In this document: positions 33,117-42,212 of the stretch, piece after piece
Numbering within the stretch: position 1 is the first letter of the stretch
Layout: every line of letters starts with the position of its first letter
Origin: Aminobacter niigataensis
GTDB lineage: Bacteria; Pseudomonadota; Alphaproteobacteria; Rhizobiales; Rhizobiaceae
Direction of reading: 5' to 3'
Length of the DNA: 64,000 nucleotides
Assembly: GCF_014200015.1 (NCBI RefSeq)
Contig: NZ_JACHOT010000001.1
Coordinates: 1,884,731 to 1,948,730 of the forward strand
Made by a program: the position numbers and the translations under genes
The notes under the pieces: model-generated
Told to the model about the DNA's origin: nothing
Databases searched by the model: none
What the model saw: only the letters and a program-made list of their open reading frames with translations

Positions 33117-35849
33117 CTACGAGCGCGCCGCTCGCGTCAGCAGGCGCTGGTAGAACAGCCCGATTCCGATCAGCACAGCGCCCAGCCCGATGAAGGACAG
33201 CGCGCGCAGCACGCCTTCCAGTTCGGACATGTCGAACAGGAAGACCTTTGCCACGGCGATCGAGATCAACGCCGCCGAGGCGATGCGCAGCACCTGCGAC
33301 TTCAGTGTCACGCCGGCGACCAGCAGGCCGACGCCCATGGCAAGCCACAGCGCCGAATAGGAATAGGTCTCGACCTGGCCGAGGCCTGCCCACAGGCCGA
33401 TATGCTCGCCCTGGAACAGCCGGCGCACCGACAGGGTGGCATAGGCAAAGGCGAGCAATGCGGCGACAAAGGCCAGCATCGCCGAATACCATTTCGGCCG
33501 CTTGCCCCTGGCGTAGTACGCCAACGCTGCTGCTGCCAACGCCGGCAGGAGATAGGCGAGGAACAAGAGGTTGAAGAATGGAATGCTGCCCGTGCCTTCG
33601 TCGGTGAACAGCGGATTGAGCACCAGGAAGTGCTGGCCCAGCACCGAAAGCACCGACAGCACGCCGATGGCGAGCGAGCCATAGCGCAGCACAGGGCTCG
33701 GCGAACGCATGTCGAGCGCCACCAGGATGCCGCCGCCGCCGAGCGCGATCAGCGTGTAGATCGCCTGTTCGGCCAGCGTCGGTGCGTCCGACGTAATGAC
33801 GCCGCCATTCATCGCATGACGCACCAGCATCGCCACGGTCAGCAGCGAAAACAGGGCGGCCACCGCCTCCATGACCAGCCGCGGCCGGCCGTTGGTGGTG
33901 CGCGCCAGCTGCCAGGCAGCGAAGCCGAAGGCAATTGCCGGGATGCCGTAGCCGGGCAGGATCCAGTTGAAGACGGGCGTCATGCCGAGCCTGTCCGCCC
34001 CGACAACCGTCGGGTCGAAGGCGATTCGCGCCAGCACGGCAACCGCCGCCCCGACGCTCAGCCAGCCGAGCACCGGGTAGGCACGCTGCCGCGTCGCCAG
34101 TGCCGGAACCACCGCCGCAAGGCCAAGCAGGACCGTGGTCAGGCCCGAACCGAAGCCCATGTGGAGGGCCAGCAGCAGCGCCACCCCTGCCCCGCCAAGC
34201 ACGAAGGAGACCGCCGGCCCGCCCTGGAGCGGCGGCTGTTCGGCACGGGCGATCCATTCGCCGCCGGCAATGAAGCCAGCGACCAGGACGGCTGAGATGA
34301 GCGCGCGCAGGAGATCGCGGTCGGGGTTGCCATAGGCGATCCACAGCGAAGTCAGCACGACCAGCGGCACCGCCACGCCCCACCCGGCCCAGGCTGCCGC
34401 GCGCCAGGGCGCCGTCGCCGCCAGCCGCTGCGCGCTCCACAGGCCGGTGCCGGCAAAGACGAGCCCAAGCAGCCAGCCGATGCGGGTCAGCGACGTACCG
34501 GCGATCTCGATCGGCAGGCCCTCAACCATCAGCCCGCCGATAGGCAGGTCGAGTTCGAAGGTGCCGCCCAGCGCGTTGCGCAGATAGACCAGCACTGTCG
34601 CGATGCCTGCCGCAAACAGCAGCGAAACAGCAGCCGGCCGGTAAAGTGCCACCGCCAGCAAGCCGACCAATAGAATGGTCCCGCGCAGCGGCCCGCCGAG
34701 CGCGGCGTAGGTCGGGTGGATGAACAGCACCATGGCGGTCACGGCCACGAAAAACGCCGGCACCATCGACGGCCAGTCCAGCGCCGTCATGTCGTCGCGG
34801 CGTCCAAGCCAAAGCAGGGCGAGAGCCGCCAGCGTGACCGCACTGATGAACAGGACGATCGTGAAATCGGCCAATGGCGCGTCGGCTAGGTAGAGCAGCG
34901 TCCACAGGCCGGTGCCGATGAAGGCTGCCCCCATCAGCAGCGACCATCTGCGCGTCCGGGCGACCGCCGCGGTCGCCACGAGAACGATGGCGAGGTAGCC
35001 GAACAAGGCCCAGAAATTGGGCGCCGCGGACGCAATCAGCGCCGGTGTCACCATCGCGCCAAGCAGGCCGAGGCCCGCCAGCGGCTGACCGTGGGCGAGT
35101 GCGGCGCCGATCGTCGCCACGCCGACGATCCCAAGCAGGACGAAGGCGGTCCCGGCACCGATGAAGCCATAGAGCCCGTGCGCGGCATAGATGGTGCCGA
35201 ACAGGGTGAAGGCGCCCGCTGCCGTCAGGATCGCCGGGATGTAGGCGCTGCCGCCATTCTGGATCGGCACGCGGAAGCCGGTGCGGCGGATGAACTCGCC
35301 GCCGCCGACCAGCACCAGGCCGAGCAGTGCAGCCATGGTCAGCCGCGCTCCGGGGCCGAATAGGCCGGATTCGATCGAATAGCGGATCAGGAACACGCCG
35401 CCGAAAGCAAGCGCCAACCCGCCGACCCACACCGCCCAGCGCGTGCCGAGCGCCGTTTCGATATCGGGTCTGGCCGGCGCGGGTGCAGGTTCCGGCGTGG
35501 AAGTTGCCTGCGTGCCGCCCCACGGCCCTGCCTCGCCGGCTTCAGCTTCGGCATTGGCCGCCGCAGGCAGCTCTGCCGCGACGTCTGCGTCCGCTGCGGT
35601 GGCAATCGCTGACCCCGCCTTGGCAGGCATCTCCGCTGCAGCTGCAGCCAGCGCCTCGGGCACCCCTGGCTCCGCCGTCTCCGTCGAAGCCTCGGCAGCC
35701 TTTGCAGCCGGTGCAGGCACGGCCCCCGACAGCACCAGGCTGCGCAGCGCGCCCAGTTCGCGTTCGAGCAGGCCGAGCCGCGACTGCTGCTTCGATATGA
35801 TGATGAACAGCGCGACAATGGCGATGACGCCCAGAAGGCTCTCAAGCAT
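33117..35849 (-). CDS. DUF2339 multi-pass membrane protein
   Basis: A 910-residue inner-membrane protein. An N-terminal helix (LLGVIAIVALFIIISK) is followed by a short coiled region and an Ala/Glu-rich spacer (about 45-125). Then come about twenty or more hydrophobic helices beginning LGTRWAVWVGGLALAFGGVF, which is the start of the DUF2339 domain. The function of the family is unknown. It starts 26 bp after the thioesterase stop, on the same strand. Confidence 0.88.
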   Translation of the reverse strand: MLESLLGVIAIVALFIIISKQQSRLGLLERELGALRSLVLSGAVPAPAAKAAEASTETAEPGVPEALAAAAAEMPAKAGSAIATAADADVAAELPAAANAEAEAGEAGPWGGTQATSTPEPAPAPARPDIETALGTRWAVWVGGLALAFGGVFLIRYSIESGLFGPGARLTMAALLGLVLVGGGEFIRRTGFRVPIQNGGSAYIPAILTAAGAFTLFGTIYAAHGLYGFIGAGTAFVLLGIVGVATIGAALAHGQPLAGLGLLGAMVTPALIASAAPNFWALFGYLAIVLVATAAVARTRRWSLLMGAAFIGTGLWTLLYLADAPLADFTIVLFISAVTLAALALLWLGRRDDMTALDWPSMVPAFFVAVTAMVLFIHPTYAALGGPLRGTILLVGLLAVALYRPAAVSLLFAAGIATVLVYLRNALGGTFELDLPIGGLMVEGLPIEIAGTSLTRIGWLLGLVFAGTGLWSAQRLAATAPWRAAAWAGWGVAVPLVVLTSLWIAYGNPDRDLLRALISAVLVAGFIAGGEWIARAEQPPLQGGPAVSFVLGGAGVALLLALHMGFGSGLTTVLLGLAAVVPALATRQRAYPVLGWLSVGAAVAVLARIAFDPTVVGADRLGMTPVFNWILPGYGIPAIAFGFAAWQLARTTNGRPRLVMEAVAALFSLLTVAMLVRHAMNGGVITSDAPTLAEQAIYTLIALGGGGILVALDMRSPSPVLRYGSLAIGVLSVLSVLGQHFLVLNPLFTDEGTGSIPFFNLLFLAYLLPALAAAALAYYARGKRPKWYSAMLAFVAALLAFAYATLSVRRLFQGEHIGLWAGLGQVETYSYSALWLAMGVGLLVAGVTLKSQVLRIASAALISIAVAKVFLFDMSELEGVLRALSFIGLGAVLIGIGLFYQRLLTRAARS

Positions 35850-35875
35850 GGCCGTTCCCCCTCAGATTGGCCGGC

Positions 35876-36394
35876 TCACCGCGCCGCCAGATTGGCGACG
35901 GGAAAGATCGAACATGTTTCGGTGCCGAAGGCGAGCAGCTTGCCGTTGCTGTCCTTCAGCGTCGCCTCGGACACGGCGAGCGTGCGCCCTTTGTGGATCA
36001 CCCTGCCTTCGCAGACGATCTCGCCGGTGTCGGGCGTGATCGGCCGCGTCAGGTTCACCTTGAACTCGACCGTGGTGTAGGCCTCGCCTTTTGCAAGCGT
36101 GCTGTGCACGGCGCAGCCGAGCGCCGAATCGAGCAGCGTCGCCGCCCAGCCGCCATGCACCATGCCGAGCGGATTGAGATGGCGCTTGTTGGGCACGCCG
36201 CGAAACACCGTCCGCCCCTCTTCCACGCCGGTCAGGGCAAAATTCAGCACCGCGGCGATCGGCGGCGCCGGATAGAGACCGTCGACGACCCGCTGGAGCA
36301 GTTCCCTGCCGGAATAAAGATGCACGTCCTCATGCGGGATCGTGCCCAGGCCAAGCGGCGAGACATGGCCGGGAAACAGTTCGACGTCGCTCAT
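35876..36394 (-). CDS. PaaI-type hotdog-fold thioesterase
   Basis: A 172-residue hotdog-fold protein with the PaaI motif [21 protein letters not shown], then [16 protein letters not shown] and [18 protein letters not shown]. It hydrolyses acyl-CoA or related thioesters; the substrate is unknown. It begins 4 nt inside recO (ATGA). A longer open frame upstream is only recO read out of frame. Confidence 0.88.
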   Translation of the reverse strand: MSDVELFPGHVSPLGLGTIPHEDVHLYSGRELLQRVVDGLYPAPPIAAVLNFALTGVEEGRTVFRGVPNKRHLNPLGMVHGGWAATLLDSALGCAVHSTLAKGEAYTTVEFKVNLTRPITPDTGEIVCEGRVIHKGRTLAVSEATLKDSNGKLLAFGTETCSIFPVANLAAR

Positions 36395-37152
36395 GCGGCG
36401 GTGTCTCCACGGGAGATGGCTTGGGCGGCATAGAATTTCCTCAGCGCCATCAGCAGGCCGCTGCGGGCATCGGGCACCTCGATGCCGCGTGGCTCGTAGA
36501 CGTGGCGGGCAAAGAAGAAGCTCGACAGCCGGAACGCATCCTCGATCGCCGCGAGGTCGGCCCCTTGCCGCGCGCCGCGCTGCAGGAACAGCGGCAGCGG
36601 GAGCAGCTTGTCGCGCCACGGCTCGCCGGCGGCGTGCGATACGGCGCGGCCCGACTTCGGCGAGACATAGGTCAAATCCTCGAGGGCGCCGGTGGCGGCA
36701 CATTCGGAGAGGTCGAGGCCGAAGCCGAGTTCGTCGAGCACCAGAAGCTCGAAGCGAACCACCAGTTCGCCGACAGCTTCGGCGTCGTTGAGATGCGCGA
36801 TCAGGATCGCCAGCGTTTCGTAGAGACCGGCATGCGGGTCGCGCTCTGGCAAGAGCCTCAGATGCGCGGCCAGCGTCTGCAGGGCGTAGACGGCCACGGC
36901 ACTGTCGATCAGCCTGGCGGCATTGAGCTCGATCGGCTCGGCCTGGAAAGTGCCGAGATGCTCGTCGAGCCGCGCCCGCCAGATCAGGTCGACGCGGTTG
37001 CCGGCCTGTAGCACGGGTTGCTGCTTGCGCGAGCGGCCGCCGCGCACCAGGCCGAGATGCCGGCCATGCGCACGCGTCATCACCTCGAGCACGGCCGAGG
37101 TTTCGCCATGCTTGCGGGTGCCGAGGATGATTCCTTCGTCGCGCCATTCCAT
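36391..37152 (-). CDS. recO: DNA repair protein RecO
   Basis: A 253-residue RecO, which loads RecA at gaps with RecR. N-terminal OB-fold [20 protein letters not shown] and [19 protein letters not shown]; the central helical part and C-terminal [20 protein letters not shown] match. The start is set at MEWRDEG (37152); upstream residues are unrelated. In many rhizobia recO follows era directly; here era is 18 kb away. Confidence 0.92.
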   Translation of the reverse strand: MEWRDEGIILGTRKHGETSAVLEVMTRAHGRHLGLVRGGRSRKQQPVLQAGNRVDLIWRARLDEHLGTFQAEPIELNAARLIDSAVAVYALQTLAAHLRLLPERDPHAGLYETLAILIAHLNDAEAVGELVVRFELLVLDELGFGLDLSECAATGALEDLTYVSPKSGRAVSHAAGEPWRDKLLPLPLFLQRGARQGADLAAIEDAFRLSSFFFARHVYEPRGIEVPDARSGLLMALRKFYAAQAISRGDTAA

Positions 37153-37206
37153 GGCCGGACCATCAGCCGGTTGCGCGGCGAAATCAAGAATAATGGCGCG
37201 GCGCAA

Positions 37207-38388
37207 TCACCGTTCCGGCAGCGGCGGGATGAGGGCGATAAGCAGCAATGCCGCAACGACCAGCGCTGCGGCCGCAATGGCAAGCGGCAGCAGGCCGAGC
37301 GTGATGAAGGGCGCAACCGCCGCGGTGCCCGCCGCCGTGGTGCCGAGGATCGCCACCACCACCAGCGCTGCACCGCGGGCATCGTCGCCCTGCGAGGCCA
37401 CGACGGCGCGGTGGAAGCCAGGCGGGCCGCGGAACCCGAGGCCGAGGTTGAAAGGCACAAACAATGCGGTCACCACCAACGTGTTGGCGCCTCCCATCAG
37501 CGCATAGGCGAGCATCGCCACGCCACCAAGCGCGGACAGGCCCGTGCCGAACCAGATCATGCGCTCGGCGCCGAAGCGCCCGGTCAGCCTGCCGGTCCAG
37601 TTGGCAGCAATGATGAAGGTGGCGATGCCCGTGATCTGCATGATGATGAAGTCCTTGAGCCCGGCGCCAAGTGCGGCGACGAACACCGTCGGTGCGGCAA
37701 AGACGATCACCAGCAGCGCGCCGAGCGTGAAGGCATGGCTTACCGCGTATCGCAGGAAGGTGGCATCGCGCAGCAGATGGGCATAGCCGCCGGCTCCCTT
37801 GCCGGTCGTCAGCGCCGGCAGATGGCGGCTCAGTGCGCCGACAGCGGCTGCCAGCAGCAACGCCAGCACGGCAATGACGTCGAACGAGGCGGTCCAGCCG
37901 GCGAGCGACAGCAGCCACACGCCAGCTACAGGCGCAAGCGCCGGCGTCAGCGACTCGATGGAGCCGAGCAGGCCGAGCTTGCTGACCGCGCGATCGTCGC
38001 CAAACAGCGCCCGGATCATGCCCGGCGCGAAAACCGCAGCCGCCGAACCCGCCGCGCCCTGCAGGAAGCGCAGGCCGATCAGCATGTCGAGCGACGTGCT
38101 CATACCGGCAACCGCGGAGACCAGGCCGTAGGCGACGAGCGAAGCCACAAGCAGGCGGCGCTGGTCGAAATGCGCGCCAAGCGTGCCGAAGGCGAGCAGG
38201 CCGACCGCCGAGCCGGTGACGAATGCCGCCAGCACGAACTGCGCCTGGCCATAGGTTCCGCCCAGCACCTCGGGCAGGCTCGGCACGGCCGGCAGCACGA
38301 GATCCGTGCCGGCTATGCCGAGCACAGTGCTGGTCACGACGAGAGCGAAGGCGATGCCTGCATGGCCGCCATGCTTGCCGGTGGTCAT
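37207..38388 (-). CDS. MFS permease (Bcr/CflA or DHA1-like)
   Basis: A 393-residue, twelve-helix MFS protein. It has LGIAGTDLVLPAVPSLPEVL (the D in helix 1 typical of the Bcr/CflA/DHA1 drug-H+ group), AFGTLGAHFDQRRLLVASL (motif A region) and RFLQGAAGSAAAVFAPGMIR (motif C region). Probable proton-coupled exporter, substrate unknown. 54 bp upstream of recO, same strand. Confidence 0.85.
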   Translation of the reverse strand: MTTGKHGGHAGIAFALVVTSTVLGIAGTDLVLPAVPSLPEVLGGTYGQAQFVLAAFVTGSAVGLLAFGTLGAHFDQRRLLVASLVAYGLVSAVAGMSTSLDMLIGLRFLQGAAGSAAAVFAPGMIRALFGDDRAVSKLGLLGSIESLTPALAPVAGVWLLSLAGWTASFDVIAVLALLLAAAVGALSRHLPALTTGKGAGGYAHLLRDATFLRYAVSHAFTLGALLVIVFAAPTVFVAALGAGLKDFIIMQITGIATFIIAANWTGRLTGRFGAERMIWFGTGLSALGGVAMLAYALMGGANTLVVTALFVPFNLGLGFRGPPGFHRAVVASQGDDARGAALVVVAILGTTAAGTAAVAPFITLGLLPLAIAAAALVVAALLLIALIPPLPER

Positions 38389-38522
38389 TGTCTAGCCAGT
38401 CTTGGATTGAGGGCTTTTTTCGGGAGGGCGTCAGTGCCCCATCACAGACGGCGGGTCAAGCAAAGCCGTTTGGTCCAGTTGCATCGCCATCGCAGCACAA
38501 CCTGCCAATGTCCAGTGCCAAA

Positions 38523-38550
38523 GCGGCCGCCGCCCGGGGACGGCGGCCGC
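38523..38550 (-). terminator. Terminator of the PepSY gene
   Basis: GCGGCCGCCG-N8-CGGCGGCCGC, a 10-bp GC stem, followed on the minus strand by TTTGG. It begins 7 bp after the stop codon. Confidence 0.65.
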
Positions 38551-38556
38551 CTCGCG

Positions 38557-39909
38557 TCAGGCCAACCGGGGGCGCAGCACGCGCGTTCCGGCCCAGTCGA
38601 GTGCCAGCATCGCCAGCAGCGAGATGCCGACGAGCGGAAAGGCGATGCCGCCGATGGCAAGGATGGCGATCAGCCCGCGAAACACCCTTGGATCTTCGGG
38701 CAGCGGCGGCACGCCGAGCGAGCCCGCCGGTCGGCGCTTCCACCACATCACCCCTGCCGATACGGCGAGCAGCACGATGCCCAGGCAGGCCGCCAGCAGC
38801 ACCAGCTGGTTGGCGAGACCGAATTCCTGGCCCATATGCACAGAGATGCCCCATTCCATCCATTTGCCACCCGCACCGTAGTCGGCAAAGCCCATGTCGA
38901 TCAGCGGCTCGCCGCTGTACTGGTCGAGATGGATCACCCGCTGCTGGCTGGCATCATCAGGATAGACTGAGCCGGTATAGACGCCCGTCGGCTTGCCAGG
39001 GATCGCGACCGCATAGCCGCGATGCAGGCCAAGCCTGTCGAAAGTCTCGACCGCTCTGTCCAACCCGATCGGCGTGCCTGAGGTGGCGGATGATTCCGGC
39101 AGCCTGGCCTGCTCCAGCGACCACGACGTCTTGGAGACATGGTCGAGGTGTTCGCCCGATATCGGCACGTCGACGCGCACGCCCGAGGGGTAGCCGAAAT
39201 TGCTGCCGTTGGCCCATTCGTTGACCTTCTCGCCCCAGACACCCGACCAGGGCATGCCGGTGATCGCCAGGAATACGATGAAGAGGCCGACGAACAGTCC
39301 GGTCACCGCATGCAGGTCGCGCCAGAACATGCGGTTCTTCGGCTTGCCGCGCACGGTGACGACGCCGCCCTTCCTGCCACGCGGCCACCAGAGATAGATG
39401 CCGGTGCCGACGAGCAGGATCGACCAGCCGCCGGCAAGCTCGATCAGCATGCGGGCGCCGTCGCCGAAATATTTCAAGCTGTGCAGATAGCGTATGGTCC
39501 ACATAACCGTACCTCGATCGGACAAGGCGCCCAGCACGGCCCCGCTGTAGGGGTTCACATAGATGGCCAGCTTGCCGAAATCGGACGTGGCGACGGTGAT
39601 CTCGGCCGAGCTCTCAGGCGTCGCCGGGTCGAGGTACTTCACCGCCGTGCCGGGAAAGTCGGCCAGCGCGGCGTCCACCATGGCTTCGGGTGTCGCTTTG
39701 CTCTGCTCGACAGCGACCCGCTTGAGTTCGGAATAGACGGCAGCGTCGATCTCGTCCTTGAAAAGATAGAGCGCGCCAGTGACGGCAAGCGTGATCATGA
39801 AGGGCAGCACCAGCAGCCCGGCGTAGAAGTGCCAGCGCCAGACGGCGCGGTAGAGGTTGGACGCGGAGCGCACGGCGGCGTTCTCCCGTCCGAGGGTGAT
39901 TTCGGACAT
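38557..39909 (-). CDS. PepSY-associated transmembrane protein
   Basis: A 450-residue membrane protein of the PepSY_TM type: YRAVWRWHFYAGLLVLPFMI (first helix with conserved His), a periplasmic PepSY-like part, LHAVTGLFVGLFIVFLAITG, and WWPRGRKGG loops. Conserved His residues suggest heme or metal contact; related proteins are iron-regulated and may reduce ferric siderophores or move heme. ATG 39909 is chosen by GGAG 6 nt upstream. In one unit with the DUF2946-like gene. Confidence 0.85.
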   Translation of the reverse strand: MSEITLGRENAAVRSASNLYRAVWRWHFYAGLLVLPFMITLAVTGALYLFKDEIDAAVYSELKRVAVEQSKATPEAMVDAALADFPGTAVKYLDPATPESSAEITVATSDFGKLAIYVNPYSGAVLGALSDRGTVMWTIRYLHSLKYFGDGARMLIELAGGWSILLVGTGIYLWWPRGRKGGVVTVRGKPKNRMFWRDLHAVTGLFVGLFIVFLAITGMPWSGVWGEKVNEWANGSNFGYPSGVRVDVPISGEHLDHVSKTSWSLEQARLPESSATSGTPIGLDRAVETFDRLGLHRGYAVAIPGKPTGVYTGSVYPDDASQQRVIHLDQYSGEPLIDMGFADYGAGGKWMEWGISVHMGQEFGLANQLVLLAACLGIVLLAVSAGVMWWKRRPAGSLGVPPLPEDPRVFRGLIAILAIGGIAFPLVGISLLAMLALDWAGTRVLRPRLA

Positions 39910-39963
39910 TGATATCTCCATAGGCGTGGAAGCGCGGGCCGCGTGAGCCCGCAGGTTTCGACG

Positions 39964-40365
39964 TCAGACGGAGTTGTGCGGAGGTGCCCTCGCCTCGGCG
40001 ATCACGCCGCGCAGGCCTTGGGGTGCCGCCTGCCGCAGCTCCGCAACGACGATGCCCTGCGCCTCGGGTCGGTCAATGATGAAGGCAAGCTGCTCGCCCG
40101 GCAGGCCGGGCACTGTTGCTGCCGCCAGCTGGCAGAGCGTGCCGCAAGGGCAGTCGGCGGGGCTGCGGGAGGGCTGCTGGTCGCCGCCTGCCGGGCCCAT
40201 GCCGTCCATGGTGCAGATGACGCCGAGCGGATCGGCGGCGGAGGCGGCCATGGCACCTGTCGCTGCACCTGAAAGCAGCGCCTGGAACAGCAGCATGAAA
40301 GCGATCATGCCGGCGATGGCGCCAGCCGACAGCCTGTCCCGCAAGATGAGGCGCATCCCCTTCAT
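39964..40365 (-). CDS. DUF2946-like Cys-containing membrane protein
   Basis: About 133 residues with one hydrophobic segment (IAGMIAFMLLFQALLSGA) and a Cys/Met-bearing stretch CTMDGMGPAGG and CPCGTLCQLAA, which suggests metal binding; DUF2946 is the closest family that I recognise. The start is uncertain: ATG 40365, ATG 40356 or GTG 40389 all lack a good ribosome site. Lies 54 bp upstream of the PepSY gene on the same strand. Confidence 0.6.
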   Translation of the reverse strand: MKGMRLILRDRLSAGAIAGMIAFMLLFQALLSGAATGAMAASAADPLGVICTMDGMGPAGGDQQPSRSPADCPCGTLCQLAAATVPGLPGEQLAFIIDRPEAQGIVVAELRQAAPQGLRGVIAEARAPPHNSV

Positions 40366-40423
40366 GCCAGCGAAATGGCACGATTCCACAGCCGCGTCAC
40401 TGCGGCACGAGTGTCAGGTTGCC

Positions 40424-41743
40424 TCAGCCGTGGCGCGGCCATTGGTGGTGGAGCGTGTCGATGACGAAGCCATGGGCGTGGCGGTGCCCGAGGCGGTGTC
40501 CGCCTTCGGCCCAATGCGGATCGTCGTCGGCAAGGCCATGATGGTGATGGTCGACGACATCGGGATCGGATGACGGCCACAGGAGCAATGCCACGGCGAT
40601 GGCTGCCGCCGCGATGCCGGCCATGACGACGAAGGTCGCAGGCAGGCCGACCGTCACGCCGAGCCAGCCGGCGAGCGGATAGGTGACCAGCCAGCAGGCG
40701 TGGGACAGCGCGAACTGGGCGGCGAACAGCGCCGGCCTGTCTTCGGGACGCGACGAGCGCCGGAGCAACCTGCCCGCCGGGGTCTGTGCGATCGAATAGC
40801 CGAGGCCAAGGACGAACCACAGCGGCATGAGCGACGCGAAGCCCTGCACCAGCGTGCCGCAAACGAGCCCGACCGCCAACAAGGATATGCCCGCCAGCAT
40901 GATCGAGCGATCCGGTACCCGGTCGAGTATCCTTGGCAGCATCAGCGCGGCCATCATAGACCCGCCGCCATAGGCAGCGAGCGCCATCGCCGTCGATCGC
41001 TGCGTCAGGCCGTATTCGCCCTGCACGATGACGACGGTGTTGACGATCACCATGGCGCCGGAGGCGGCAACCGCCATGCTGACGGCCAGCAGGCCCTGCA
41101 GCCGGGGTGTCGCGAGATAGATGCGCAAGCCGCGCGTCGTCCGCTCATAGATGCCGCGCGGGGCGGTCGCGTGCGGGCTGGGCAGCGTGACCGAGACCAC
41201 CAGCGCCGCCGAGGCCAGAAAACCAACGACGGTGCCGGCGAACAGCTCGTGGAAGCTGACCACCGTCAGCAGCGCCGCCGCCAGGACAGGGCTGACCAGG
41301 CTCTCGAGGTCATAGGCAAGCCGGGTCAGCGACAGCGCGCGCGTATAATCCTTCTCGTCGGGCAGGACGTCGGGGATCGTCGCCTGGAACGCCGGGGTGA
41401 AGCCGGCCGATGCCGACTGCAGCACGAAGATCAGCACATAGACCTGCCAGACCTCGGTGACGAACGGCAAGAGCAGCACCACCGCCGCACGCACCAGGTC
41501 GAGGCAAACGAGCATCGAGCGCCTTGGCAGCCGCTCGGCAAAGGCCGCCGCCACGGGTGCCACGGCGACGAAAGCGATCATCTTGATCGCCAATGCGGTG
41601 CCGAGCACCACGCCTGCATCCGGCCCCGCCAGCTCATAGGCCAAAAGCCCGAGCGCGACGGTGGCCAGGCCGGTGCCGATCAGGGCGATCAGCTGCGCCG
41701 CGAACAGATGGCGATAGGTTCGGTTGGAGAGTATCTGGAGCAT
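40424..41743 (-). CDS. MFS metal exporter with His-rich tail (NreB-like)
   Basis: A 439-residue, twelve-helix MFS protein whose last 49 residues hold 12 histidines (VDHHHHGLADDDPHWAEGG, HRLGHRHAHGF). His-rich tails of this kind mark NreB-type nickel/cobalt exporters. Helical part: LSNRTYRHLFAAQLIALIGT, RLPRRSMLVCLDLVRAAVV. It lies 87 bp downstream of a CsoR/RcnR-family repressor with a G/C-tract operator, so it is probably metal-inducible. Ni or Co is likely; Cu cannot be excluded. Confidence 0.82.
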   Translation of the reverse strand: MLQILSNRTYRHLFAAQLIALIGTGLATVALGLLAYELAGPDAGVVLGTALAIKMIAFVAVAPVAAAFAERLPRRSMLVCLDLVRAAVVLLLPFVTEVWQVYVLIFVLQSASAGFTPAFQATIPDVLPDEKDYTRALSLTRLAYDLESLVSPVLAAALLTVVSFHELFAGTVVGFLASAALVVSVTLPSPHATAPRGIYERTTRGLRIYLATPRLQGLLAVSMAVAASGAMVIVNTVVIVQGEYGLTQRSTAMALAAYGGGSMMAALMLPRILDRVPDRSIMLAGISLLAVGLVCGTLVQGFASLMPLWFVLGLGYSIAQTPAGRLLRRSSRPEDRPALFAAQFALSHACWLVTYPLAGWLGVTVGLPATFVVMAGIAAAAIAVALLLWPSSDPDVVDHHHHGLADDDPHWAEGGHRLGHRHAHGFVIDTLHHQWPRHG

Positions 41744-41830
41744 CTGTCGCCCTGGCGGTCTTCGGCGGCCCGAAGGCCAGTCAGTCGTTCGGCATCGGGC
41801 GCGACCGGCGTGGCCGGCAGCGGCGCCGTC

Positions 41831-42112
41831 CTAGAGGTACTTGGTGATTTCCTTGAACTCGTCGATCGACTGGCGCTGCTCGCGCGGCAGTGGCCCGACG
41901 GCCTCTTCCAGGCAATGGTCGAGATGGTCCTGGATCAGCGTGCGCTTGGCCTGGCCGACGGCCTTTTCGACCGCATGCAGCTGCTGCGCGACATCGAGGC
42001 ATGGCCTGCCAGCCTCGATCATGGCGATGATGCCCCGAAGATGGCCCTCGGCCCGCTTCAGCCGCTTGAGCGTATCCGGATGGGATGCGTGGGTGTGCGC
42101 ATGCGTTGTCAT
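41831..42112 (-). CDS. CsoR/RcnR-family metal-sensing repressor (DmeR/InrS-like)
   Basis: A 93-residue all-helical DUF156 repressor. The ligand fingerprint is C38-H63-C67 (spacing 25 and 4, as in CsoR and InrS) with extra histidines H4, H6, H8 and H11 at the N-terminus, as in nickel/cobalt sensors. RLKRAEGHLRGIIAMIEAGR resembles rhizobial DmeR. ATG 42112 is fixed by length and by the operator at 42122-42140. Apo-protein would repress itself and the exporter. Confidence 0.88.
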   Translation of the reverse strand: MTTHAHTHASHPDTLKRLKRAEGHLRGIIAMIEAGRPCLDVAQQLHAVEKAVGQAKRTLIQDHLDHCLEEAVGPLPREQRQSIDEFKEITKYL

Positions 42113-42121
42113 ACCAGATGC

Positions 42122-42140
42122 TATCCCCCAGGGGGGTATA
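42122..42140 (-). promoter_or_regulatory. CsoR/RcnR-type operator
   Basis: TATCCCCCAGGGGGGTATA: an AT-flanked G/C-tract inverted repeat of the kind bound by CsoR, RcnR and DmeR. It starts 9 bp upstream of the repressor's ATG; the G-tract may also serve as its ribosome site. Confidence 0.8.
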
Positions 42141-42212
42141 CGGTCAATCCGCCTGACGCATTGAATTATGGATAGCTGAAGCAGGTGACGCGAAATCAGC
42201 CGTGCCGTGCGC

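Noticed and set aside
37018..38970. Plus-strand open frame of 650 codons
   Set aside because: Spans antisense across recO, the MFS permease and the PepSY gene; composition is His/Arg/Gln-rich shadow sequence.
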